Assembly (NCBI GenBank): GCA_003260075.1
Contig: QLIY01000625.1
Coordinates: 33,966-97,965 of the forward strand
Reading direction: 5' to 3'
Source: Phallusia mammillata
Taxonomy: Eukaryota; Chordata; Ascidiacea; Phlebobranchia; Ascidiidae
DNA: 64,000 bases
Shown in pieces: positions 1-13,700 of the stretch; position 1 is the first letter of the stretch; each line of letters begins with the position of its first letter. A program made the position numbers and the translations under genes. The notes below the pieces were generated by a model that was not told where the DNA came from, ran no database searches, and was given only the letters and a program-made list of their open reading frames with translations.

Positions 1-305
1 GGGGGTACATACCACTGTTTCAGAGCCACTGCATTAGATTCTAATCCTGGTGTGATTAGAATTGCCCACGAGGCATTTTACAAACGACATGCTATTTTAT
101 TCAGCGTAGAATTTGCCGTAAATAGTGTATAATCCAACAAACAAACAAACAAATTTTATTTCTACCGCCTTAAGTTTGCACAAACTGGTCTGACTAAATA
201 CGCAGCCTGATTCATGCCGCAGTTTTACTTAAATTTCAGGCTTTGCTTTAAAAAAAATTCGGGATTTTTCTTATCAGTTCGTGTCCTCATTTTGTTCCCG
301 CTTAC

Positions 306-1518
306 AACTCTGCTTCAATATAATTGTGTTCTCACGTGGGAAGCATCCATATTGCAGGCCACAGTCCATATCCTTCAGGGAGCTTTGCACGAACTTGGAC
401 TCTTCCATACAACCAGCTGAATTTGCTGTACAATCTGCCGGATGTGTATTGCTTCGATCCAAACCTGGAAAATCGTGGTCGATATAGTTAAAGAGAAAAA
501 TACACTAAGATCTGGTCAAGCAGTTTAAATTGAGGGACAAGCGAAGTCAAACTTTTACACCAACACACACAAGTTAAATAGTCAAATCTTTTCACAGTAA
601 AACAATAATTGACACTTTATATTTTATTTCCGGAACGTCAGTGACGCCCGCTAACCAATGTAAATGCTAAATTCTGTGGACCACAAAGGACAAAAGAGGT
701 GGGTCACAAAAAAAATTGCTCACATAACACGATATGCAATGCCTAATGTGGTTATTGTGAAGTTTGCAAGTAAATTTTGCTTGTGCCTGTTGGTTTACTT
801 AGGTGTTATACCCCTCACAAACAACCTGTCTATCTCTGAAGGGGGGTATGGGGCCAAGCTTGAAAAACGCAGGGCAAATAAAATCTTTTAGAACAAGATT
901 TAAGCGTTAGTCATTTTAGGACTAAGTTGCTTTTTATTAAACTGAAGAATGTTAGTCAACATTACTGTACGCAACTGCTGGAAACAAAGTAGGTTTTTCA
1001 CAAACAGTAACATACGTTTCTTTGTGCGGTGTAATGACCAATTTTCCATCTGTTACATTTAGATTGACAGACCGATTCGTGTAATATTGCTTCTCATTGT
1101 TGTGAGGGTTTTCCACAATCTCTATGACCCACTGCGACAAGTCGTTCTCAAGGAAGTAATCAGAATGCAAAACGTAACCTAAGAAAGCAAAAATACCGAA
1201 GCACGTCTCAAACAAACTCCGCTTAGCAACAATGTCTATACATAGTATTGCAATTATTTTTTAGAAACATAACTAAATGTTTAGGTATAGCATACGTCCA
1301 ACATGATATTACAAGATTATGTTTGATACTACGATAAACTTTTGTTCAGTTCTGACAGGCCCTTTAGCAATCGGCGTCTTTTTACTGTAAACCTTCTATT
1401 AGCTGAGCAAAAACATGTTCAAACTTAGAAACCTTGTTTATTTGACACTGTGGTTCAACTTACCTAAAGCAAGATGGTTTAAAAACAGAAACGACAGCAA
1501 CTTCAGTGTTGCAAACAT
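306..1518 (-). CDS. GH16 / beta-1,3-glucan-binding-like secreted protein, 5' part only
   Basis: Three exons are visible on the minus strand: 1518-1464, 1178-966 and 464-306. The first encodes a hydrophobic signal peptide (MFATLKLLSFLFLNHLALG) and ends at a GTAAGT donor in phase 1. Exon 2 carries the start of a GH16 fold: LSQWVIEI, then NNEKQYYTNR and DGKLVITP, the layout seen at the N-terminus of laminarinase-like GH16 proteins and invertebrate beta-glucan-binding proteins. Exon 3 holds the cysteine-bearing stretch ending YGCFPREN and ILKQS before a GTAAGC donor, as in the GNBP segment before the SAR(I/L)RT strand. The exon 2 donor (GTAATG at 965) is chosen because it keeps the reading phase into exon 3. 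The rest, including any catalytic E-x-D-x-x-E, lies beyond the window start, so whether it is an enzyme or only a lectin cannot be told. Family placement is moderate; exon borders are inferred. Confidence 0.55.
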
Positions 1519-2121
1519 TGCTCGATGGTTCTTCTAATCGCCAGTTAGATCTTTTAGCAGCGTTAACCTGTACAAAAACGATCTTTTCTGAGTTTGCTAC
1601 AACTTAAAATGCTCGTCCACTCTCAAATTCCAAGACTTTCCTTAATATCAGGATATCCCTTAACTGCCCAATTAGCAATGTGACTGGTTGTTTGTAACGC
1701 TGCCTGCATGAATTTACATAAACAGGGCGAGCAACACAATGTCTGATAATTACAATGCACAGCACAGGATATTAATCTGTACTGAATGTGGAACACATGC
1801 TCTAATTTCCTTGGTTATGCCAATAATTAAAACAATATTGAAACGAAATTTAACAGGCGAATTCTATACGCTGAATTAATTTTCAACACAGCATTTTGTT
1901 TAGCCACGGTGGGAGATAATAACAACACTGAAAAATGTGTTAACCAAACTATGAAAAAACAAGTTCTTTTTAAATCACCATGTCACCACTGCATGGCAGT
2001 GCAGGATCGCAGCGCTATACCCTACAAACCGGTTTTGCAAGCAATTGATTATTGCTTAGTAAATCATTACCCACAGAAAGGCCACCAGTCAAAGCACCAA
2101 CATCACAGACTTGTTGCAAAC
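1519..2121. promoter_or_regulatory. Divergent intergenic region between the GH16-like gene and the sulfotransferase gene
   Basis: About 600 bp separate the two head-to-head start codons, so both promoters must lie here or in 5' introns. An open frame runs through 1909-2121 into the sulfotransferase exon, but it starts at GTG and its sequence is unlike the family, so I treat it as 5' UTR. No clear TATA box or repeat was recognised. Confidence 0.3.
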
Positions 2122-3707
2122 ATGAAGGTTATAATAGCTGGAATGCCGAAAACCGGCACAAAGTCAATGGCAGAGGCTTTACAAGTGCTGGGTTATAATG
2201 TGTACGATTATCCAGACCACTACCAGTATTTGGGTGCTGAATGGGAAAAGATATGTACGTACGGTGGCAGTCCTGCTGATTTGCAGCCCATGTATGAAAA
2301 CGTTGATGCTGTAACTGATATCCCGACCTATTATTTCTGGGAAGAACTGCTTGAAGCCTTTCCCGATGCTAAGGTAAGCTGTCAATTGTTATCTACAAAA
2401 ACTGAGTACTACCATGTCTATTGTAACACATAGGCCAGACAACACCTGTATTTGTTGCCACATAGTTCATCTAAAGGGAAATTTGTTATTTGTTGCCACA
2501 GAGTAACCTACTGTATGATTCGTGTAATAACAAAATTCACTTTTTGATCGAAGTGTTTTGAGATTTATTTTCCTGTAGATCATCGTAACCACCCGGGACG
2601 ATTTAGACGCTTGGTGGAAAAGCATCGAACAACAAGGGGTCGCCTGGAACTCGTGGTGGATCAGACTTATCTGGATACTTTCACCTGGTTTGCGACGATT
2701 AGGGGCGTACGAGAAAAGAATAAGTGAGTACTGTGGTGGGATTCAGCCGGTTTGCACCAGTTCCCCCCCCCCCCTGAGATCAGCGAACCGGTTAGCATTA
2801 CTGGTTACTGTCAATTGACTTTCTGTAACAAAACCAGCTGAAAAATAGGACTTTTGTGATAGAACCAGCTGACAAAAATTTGAATCCCACCACTGAGTAA
2901 GTACAAATCAACATGTAAGTTCGGGACAAGGACATTGCAGCCAGAAAACAAACAACACAGTGACTGGATTTCGTTCAAAGTGTTTACCCAGTCCCGCCTC
3001 AATATCACCTTGTAACGAGAGTGTTACTGTAGTGCGTTTGAAGAGAATGTTTGCAACTAACTTTTTACGTTCATAACCAGCTTGTGCAGCTATTCGAGTA
3101 GAAGTTGGGTGAAGTCTTGTCGCTAAATTGTTTCCTTTCTAAACTGAGCAAAGTAACCTTATCTGTTCAGTTGGAACTACGTTGCGATGCAACACAAGAA
3201 TGGCTAAACCGTATGGAAAGCCTTTTCTCAACGAGACCCTTTTGAAAATGACATATAGAAGACATTACACGTATCTCAAGCAGGTAAAATGTTTTTGCAT
3301 GCAACAAAGTAAATCCAATGTTTAGAGCTTAATGTTTTGACATTGAAAGTATCAGCTAGTTTAGGGAATAAAACACCAGATTTTTATTAATGTTCGTATC
3401 TCTTGTGTGTTTAATGATACGAATGACATTTTAACGGAGCCTTTTTTTGAAGAAAGCGCCCAAAGACCAAACGTTGTTCTTCTCAGTAAAAGACGGTTGG
3501 GAGCCATTGTGCAAGTTTCTCGGCAAAGAAATTCCATCAATACCGTTTCCACACAAAAACGTGAAGGGCAATATTCTGGATGACCTATTTTCTCAGCATC
3601 CAATGTTTGTTGGTTTCAAACGAGAAGCAATTCTGTATGGGAGCTTACTGCTGCTTGGAACTGCCTTCACGGCTTACAAATTGATTTCACGAAACCAATT
3701 CTTATAA
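2122..3707 (+). CDS. Sulfotransferase-like P-loop protein (Sulfotransfer_4 type) with C-terminal membrane segment
   Basis: Four exons: 2122-2373, 2579-2723, 3171-3283 and 3453-3707, about 254 residues. The N-terminus MKVIIAGMPKTGTKSMAEAL contains the 5'-phosphosulfate-binding loop (GMPKTGTKSM) that binds PAPS in sulfotransferases. It is followed by a VTDIPTYYFW segment and by IIVTTRDDLDAWWKSI, the second PAPS-contacting strand typical of this family. Exon 3 carries the YRRHYTYLKQ helix and exon 4 the VKDGWEPLCKFLGKEIPSIP stretch. The protein ends in a ~20-residue hydrophobic helix (ILYGSLLLLGTAFTAY), suggesting a tail anchor. The start at 2122 is chosen because the P-loop normally sits a few residues from the N-terminus. 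The substrate is unknown; members of this family are poorly characterised and often mislabelled as NAD-epimerases. Exon phases agree throughout. A polyadenylation signal AATAAA is at 3718. Confidence 0.8.
2731..2895. mobile_element. hAT-type MITE (family A) in sulfotransferase intron 2
   Basis: The ends are inverted repeats (CTGTGGTGGGATTCA and TGAATCCCACCACTG), flanked by 8-bp target duplications agtgagta (2723-2730) and agtaagta (2896-2903) with one difference. The 8-bp duplication and CAGTG-type ends indicate hAT transposition. The same family recurs at 19867, 20664 and 23066/23141. A 12-C run at 2763-2774 replaces part of the interior. The left target duplication contains the splice donor of exon 2. 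Confidence 0.85.
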
Positions 3708-4125
3708 CTTTCTAAGAAATAAAATATAGTAATGATTTTTTAAATATACAGAACCATGTGTTCTAATAAAATTACTAAGATATCCAACTAATTAACTGTA
3801 CTTCGTGAAGAAATAATACACGCTTCGACGATTTTCTGGCAGGTTTCAAACAGGGATTTCCCCAATATTCATTTGTGTTTTGACGGCAACCACGCCAAGT
3901 TCAAATTTTGCTTGGGGTCGTAAGCTTTTTGGATTCCCGAAAACTGCCCAATATATCAGCTTAACATTCTTTTGATAACTAACAAGCACTTACGACTGGT
4001 TAAACAGCTTGCGACAAACCAGATGATTCAGAGAAAATGAATAAAGATAAATTAGCCCAAACCTGAGCTACCATCATTTGCTGTCATTATAAATCGCAGA
4101 AACTTTGGTATCAGAGTAAATAAAA
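3708..4125. other. Intergenic region between the sulfotransferase and LanC-like genes
   Basis: AT-rich sequence with the sulfotransferase 3' end on the left and presumably the LanC-like promoter on the right. No ORF, repeat or RNA gene was recognised. Confidence 0.4.
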
Positions 4126-7056
<2,931 letters not shown>

Positions 7057-8013
7057 CTATGTGATTTACCTGAAGCTTGTTATTATACAAATTCTGGTCA
7101 GTAATCATGTTTGTACAGCATATTAAATTTTAGCAAACAAAATTTAGCCTATATATATAAATATATTAAAAATGATATGTTTTTCAAATAAAACTTACGT
7201 TTCTAGTCGTTTACCATAAAGAGACACATAAGTTGAATCCTTAGTTACCAAGACTGAAATAAAGATTGGATTGATAACAGAAAAATCCACAATGATTTTC
7301 TTGTTTTCATTTTAAGTTAATTGGCAGTGTACAAGTTTCCAGCAAACACAATTAAATTCCTCAATTGAACCTGAAACAAATGCACAAGGTGTTAAGTCTA
7401 AAGTTAATTGTCGTTTTTCTTAAAACCCAGAAACTTAAACAAGCCAAAATGGATTAAGGCACCTGTTTTCTTTTCATTATGTTCAAAGTGTTTGTTTTGC
7501 AGACAAAACAAATGAAAGCACCAATACCTTTTGTTCAGTTCTTAACATTTGCTTCATAAAAATTCCAAGTATAAGTTGTTTCAAAAATGTTTTGTACATT
7601 TTTTGCCAAATCCTTTTTCTTTGCATTTCAAATTGAAATTTTGGTGAGCCAGTTGAGTAACATGTTCGTACACAAAAAAAATCAGAAAGCTTGTTGTAAA
7701 ACTGATCTGCACATTAAAACACAAATGGCAGGAAATAATGTCACACAAAAAATGTACGCAGCACATAAACTAAAATCCGGCAAACCACAATAATTAGACC
7801 CATAAAGTTGCTCACAGTGGTCCTACATGCACTTGAAGAGCTTGTTTGCTATCACAGACAGACTCAAACATTGCTTTTTTTCAATCACTTTTTTACTACA
7901 AAAATCCCACAATTTGTGACACGTCCGCTTCTTACTAATTTGCAAAAAGAAATTTTGCTTTGCTTTCCAGTAACTAATAGTCAAAAAACAACTATAAAGA
8001 GTTTTTTGCTTAC

Positions 8014-8150
8014 CTGAATCCGATACAGAAAACAAGACGAAGGCTTAACAAAGAAAAGAACAAACCTCAAAGAATAAGGCGGGAAAAACTCTGCATCCAA
8101 TGAGAGGAGGTATTTTACCGAAAGTTAGTCGTCTCTGATTGGTCGGATTG
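8014..8150 (-). promoter_or_regulatory. Candidate CCAAT promoter and non-coding first exon on the minus strand
   Basis: A strong minus-strand 5' splice site (GGATTCAG/GTAAGC) lies at 8014/8013. Upstream on that strand are an inverted CCAAT box (GATTGGTC, 8137-8144) and a second CCAAT (8093-8097) in the locally GC-richer stretch 8030-8150. The layout resembles a promoter plus leader exon of an unidentified transcript running toward the 3' end of LANCL. No downstream exon was identified. Confidence 0.35.
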
Positions 8151-8238
8151 TAGAAACAATAGAAATTGTTTGGTTAACAACGAATAACATGATAAGTACA
8201 ATATGTATACATAAGCTATTGCTACCAGGCATAATATC

Positions 8239-8359
8239 AAGTTTATAGAGCTCTTCTGGCCATTGTATTGTTTTATTCCGACGTTTTGACGTCCTATGCA
8301 TGTCGCCTATATCAGGGTAAAATTTTAACCTACAATTGCTAGAAGAGCTGTATAAACTT
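8239..8359. mobile_element. Small MITE, family B
   Basis: Ends are inverted: AAGTTTATAGAGCTCTTCT at the left and AGAAGAGCTGTATAAACTT at the right, 121 bp overall. A diverged partial copy in the opposite orientation lies at about 12420-12512 (ending aacagctctataagttt) and shares the interior TTATTCCGAC and the GTCGCC...ATCAGGG block. No transposase. Confidence 0.6.
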
Positions 8360-8631
8360 TTAATGTATCACTGACACAATAATACTATCACACTGTAGAT
8401 TTATTTGATTACTTTACCGAATTGATGTACAGAACCGAATACAGATGCGAAAGAAATAGCTTATTCTTTTGGGAATACAGAGAGAGAGCCTATCCTTGGT
8501 CTTATCCTCGGAAGTGTGAGCCAGGTTCGGTTTTCTATGCAAACCTACTTCACAAAGACACACAAAACATTTTTATTCGAATTTTCTGTATTTCAAAACC
8601 GCCAAGCCAACAACACGATCTGGCTTCAGTC

Positions 8632-8970
8632 TTGTGCGGCGTACGACTGGCAAATAACGTTGGAAGCAGTAGCAAAAACACAAACACTCCAGTCCAGTAA
8701 TATTCTGCATTGACTTGTACATAAAAAGCCGTGAAGCAAAACAAAGTCACCCAGTCGAATTACGTATAGAGTGGCAAAGCAAGTCATACAGAAAGGCCCC
8801 CCCCCCTTGTGCGGCGTACGACTGGCAAATAACGTTGGAAGCAGTAGCAAAAACTCAAACACTCCAGTCCACTAATAATCTGCATTGACTTGTACATAAA
8901 AAGCCGTGAAGCAAAACAAAGTTACCCAGTCGAATTACGTATAGAGTGGCAAAGCAAGTCATACAGAATA
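8632..8970. repeat. C-run junction with ~165-bp direct duplication
   Basis: After ten C at 8797-8806 the sequence jumps back and 8807-8968 repeats 8632-8796 with a few SNPs (for example acaaac/tcaaac, ccagtaa/cactaat). Interpreted as two alleles joined in tandem. Confidence 0.75.
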
Positions 8971-9118
8971 GAGACCAAGACATTGTTTTGTACCAAATAA
9001 GTGGTGTTTGTTCCTTGGTTTTACTTCATCATTAGACATTTGTACACTGTTTGCACAAGCAAGGTAGATGGAAAGGTATATTTAAAGACCTTGGATTCAC
9101 CAAAGCCACTTCAAAGGG

Positions 9119-9525
9119 ATTAAACATTTTCTTTAGGGCCAGAAATGTTTACTATTTTACTCAATATATTGAAAACAAACACAAAAATGGTAGAACATCT
9201 GCAAAGTATTTACTTCAAACAACAAATGATTTGGGCTAAAAAGTAGAACAACAAACACAAGGAAAGAAATGATGAGTAAAAATTTGCATTGTCGGTCAAG
9301 ATTTAACTAAAAAAAGCCCCCCCCCCATTAAACATTTTCTTTAGGGCCAGAAATGTTTACTATTTTACTCAATAAATTGAAAATAAATACACAAAAATGG
9401 TAGAACATCTGCAAAACATTTTCTTCAAACAACAAATGATTTGGGCTAAAAAGTAGACTAACAAACACAAGTAAAGAAATGATGAGTAAAAATTTGCATT
9501 GTCAGTCAAGATTTAACTAAAAAAG
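9119..9525. repeat. C-run junction with ~195-bp direct duplication
   Basis: Ten C at 9317-9326 separate 9119-9316 from its near copy 9327-9525. Small indels and substitutions between the copies are of the kind expected between alleles. Confidence 0.75.
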
Positions 9526-10709
9526 CGATAATTTAGATTTCAATTTGACAGCACAGCTTGCGATATGAAATTTCATTAAGTCTTTTCAGGCAAAAATTTT
9601 CAATCTCCTTAAAAAGGTAACAAATGCATTCATCCAAAAACCATTTCATTTGCTGCATGTATGGAAAGGCAAAAATATAATTTAATCAACTTTGTAGTAC
9701 ACAAAATAAGGAAATCAATTGAGGAGAGAACCCGAAAAAGTTCAATTTGTGTCCCAACTTGTGAATAGAAATGTAAAAAAGGCAACACATCAGGACACAG
9801 TAGTGTGGTACAGCCAACTAATATGTACAAAGTTGTAAAAATATCTCAAGGTTAAGTGTACCAACTTGTAATTGCACACAAACATGCATCAGCAAAAATA
9901 AATACTGAAATACTACGTTTGTTGGGACATGGCATTCTGATGGAGGTTTAACACTAAGGATGGACGTAGAACAAAATATATGCATGAATCTTTTTTCATA
10001 ATTATCTGACAAATTCAATAAATTTTTAGCAATGATCATATTTTTTACCGAAACCGATTAGTCTAAAAACACAATAGTACAAAAGCTTTATGCAACTTGC
10101 TGCAAAAGTTGGGTTTAATAAAAAAGGCACTATTTTAATTACTTAAAAGAGTTGGTTTAAAGACTTTGTGTTAAACGTGGCACTTTAAAGAATAGATATA
10201 TTATCTTAGTAGGTCATTCACTAGCGGAAGTGGTTTAATAGTTAATACTGTGCAAGAAATATGTATTTGTGCTACACTGCAAAACAATTCTCTAAATGCA
10301 GTGGAAATAAATAAAGGTTCTTTAAAACGAAGAAATTGCCTAGAGGCACCACAAAAAAAACCTAATTAGGCAAAAAAAGATATCAAAATAATGAAAGAAC
10401 CACCAAACATATGTGAATACACAATTATTGTCACACAAAGAAAAGTTGTTGTACAAAATAGCTCACTGCTACATTTCAAGTCAATTTTAGAAAAACGTTT
10501 CTTCCAGCAACTTTTCTTCAAATTTTGGGCTTTCCAATTTTGCTTGTATCATCAAAAAATTCCATCTTAATATGATGCACTTGTCAACAAGCGCTCTATG
10601 TTCAAAATGCAATCTACTACAATACTGCAAAACCCCAAAATCAGTGCAAAACAAAGTCATCTCGGGCGGTACCACATAGTTTGAGGCAGGAAGCAAGATT
10701 GGACAACAT

Positions 10710-13700
10710 TTACGCCACAACGTCAACTGCATCTTGGCCATGCTCACTTGATGATGTTGCAATAGACAAGTTATCGCTATCACAAGTTTGAAAGTTCAGG
10801 CCGGTAGGAAGACTTTCCATTTCAGTGTGGTAAGTGATACCATTAAAATTCTGGCAGCTAGCGAGGGTACTGGCGACGGAGTTTGTAGCAGTGAAACTGT
10901 TGTCGTAAACAGTCGCTCTACTCGTTATTTTATCAACAGTTTCAACTTGCGGAAAGAAAGAAGCTATCGGGTCTAAACGAAATGTTGATGCTTCATTAAC
11001 AGCAATATCCAAGGGTGTAGCTTTAGTGTGTGATGCTCCGTACTGTGCAGGAAAACACATCTCGTTTTCACTGACAGAGTAAATACAGTCATTGAGGTAA
11101 TTGTTACTGCTCACTGGTAGCGCATGTGTTGCTGCTTGTGGTTCCATATACTGTTGCCCTTCTACTGCATTCTCATGTCGTGGAAGGAATGAAATATTCG
11201 GTGCATTATAATGCTGGTTCGGGTGAGGGCTTTCCGCACTGTTCCACATGTTGGAATTCTGATAAACATTTTTACAAGTGTTTTCCATATACCAACCCTT
11301 TTCGGCAGTTTGTGAAAAAGGTCTGTGTCCGTTATTGGACTGGTTGAAGTTAGTTGTGTTTGAAGAGCAACACTGTTCCTCACCTAATCATAAATGCATG
11401 TATTGTTATGAGGAAAATCCTTTATTGTATATGGCTACAAAGCAACAACATCCCTCTATTGTATAAGGCTACGTAAAGCAACAAGGAAACTAATAAAGTC
11501 GTTAAACATTGCATGTTAGTTTCCTGGTCAAAAAAATCAAGCGATATTTTGCCCAACTTATTCCTGTTATAGGAGGGTTTTCATATGTTGTTTATTTTAA
11601 AAAACTAGGCATTAAGGACCAGCCATTATTAAGCATCAAAGTATTAGTTAATATTATGTCATGGTTATCAATCTTTAAATATTTATTTTTGAACAAATAG
11701 ATGGAAAACCAGTCATTATATTCCATGATAAAACAAACGTTCTGTTTTAATTGAGCAGGGAAAATTTTTCATGCTACCGAAAGTCAAAAGAGGAAGCTAT
11801 TAGTGAATTACTTCGTACCAAGTTGTTGGAGGGTGGTTGTGCATCCAGTGTTGCAAGCAGTGGACAATTGGGATGCTTGAGCTGCTGTGCTTTCAAACAT
11901 TTCCCCATTATTATTCCCAGCTGCAACATATGGTGACTGCCTCAGTTCTAAAGCCGGATTCACTGGCACATCTGCAAAGATATAACTGTGTTAAAACTGG
12001 CATTTACTTATTAAACAGTGGAATACTACTAACATTTGCCAGATTATTATGGCTTTAAATTGTTGAAAATTAAAGTTTTTTGGCATTTAATGAAAAGTTT
12101 CTTTTAAAGTAAAAAAGTCATCACCACCAACATGGGCTGGAATTAATTTTATACCGACACAACGGCAAATTACAAGAGTGAAGTTTAGCCCCAATCAATT
12201 ACTAAACAAAGTTGATTGTCATTCTTGCTAAACAGGAAACTTATTCAGCCATGCCGAAAAGGGAATACAAAAAATTTAATACTTAGGAACTAGTATTGTG
12301 ACATGCCCTGATGCCCCCCCCCCTTGATTGTCATTCTTGCTAAACAGGAAACTTATTCAGCCATGCCGAAACGGAAAGCAGGAAAAGGGAATACAAAAAA
12401 TTTAATACTTAGGAACTAGTATTTTGACATGCCCTGATCAAGGCGACCTGTATAGGACATTCAAAAGTCGGAATAAATATACAATTGCCAGAACAGCTCT
12501 ATAAGTTTGATGTTTTTACATGTGTGTATCACAACAGTGCAGTTTCGGTTTGTCAACTACCTTGGCTGGAAGTCATTCCAGTTTCCTCAATGCGAAGCCT
12601 TCTCATTGTTCGAGAGTAATGCGTTCTAACCCGCTCTGCATCAAATTCTACTCTGCCATTAGTGTTCGAACATCCCTGGGCTGTACAACCACATGGAAAT
12701 GACTCTCTGTCAACCTGAACCAACAACAGGATTAAAATCACAAAATTGTAAATGTATTTTAATATCAGATGTTGTTATCGCCAATATCAAGGCATAAGGT
12801 TGTTTAAAACTTTAACGTTTAGTTTTGGGTAAACTTGTATGTGTAGTGCATGTGATTGAGAAAGGTTTATGTTATGTTTGTTAATCTATTGCAGTGTGGT
12901 TCCCCCCCCCCATCAGATGTTGTTATCGCCAATATCAAGGCATAAGGTTGTTTATAACTTTAACGTTTAGTTTTGGGTAAACTTGTATGTGTAGTGCATG
13001 CGATTGAGAAAGGTTTATGTCATGTTTGTTAATCTATTGCAGTGTGGTCCAACTTCGGTTTGTTGCGGGCCATTCAAAATCGTTAACTTAGTATGCGGGC
13101 CAAGGTTTAAATTTTTGTCGGAAAAACTTTTTTCCAGGTCAAACTCTAGGGTAACTATAGACCTTTTTTATCTATAGATAAGTTTCTTTTTATATTTGTT
13201 TACTAAGTAGAAGTTGTCAAAAACATTCAGTTTCCACTTTAGCGCAAAAATACCCCCCCCCCGTCAAACTCTAGGGTAACTATAGACCTTTTTTATCTAT
13301 AGATAAGTTTATTTTTATATTTGTTTTCTAAGTAGAAGCTGTCAAAAACATTCAGTTTCCACTCTGGCGCAAAAATGCCCCTGAACGCTTTATAGAAACA
13401 GAACCCTTTATTACATAACAATGCCTTGTCATGCCTCACAATAGGAGATTTTGCAGTATTTAGTGTGTGTTAATCCTCACATTTTAAAAACATTGAATTA
13501 TTGAAAACAAAACTTATAGTTGTCATTAAAGTATTAGAACTTTCGCGGGCGAACAAAATTATCTCGCGGGCCACAATTGGCCCGCGGGCCTGCAGTTGGA
13601 CCACACTGATCTATTGTATAAAAGCAACATATTATCTTTTGTTTATGAATATCTTCATTTGTAGTTGGTTTGTAAACTTGCAGGCTGCAAACATAAATAT

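Noticed and set aside
1909-2121. N-terminal extension of the sulfotransferase frame
   Set aside because: It begins with GTG, includes low-similarity Cys/His-rich sequence, and the family starts with the P-loop strand; 2122 is the better start.
12212-12500. Short direct repeats as a CRISPR-like or satellite array
   Set aside because: There are only two units per site, separated by C-runs and differing as alleles do; not an array.
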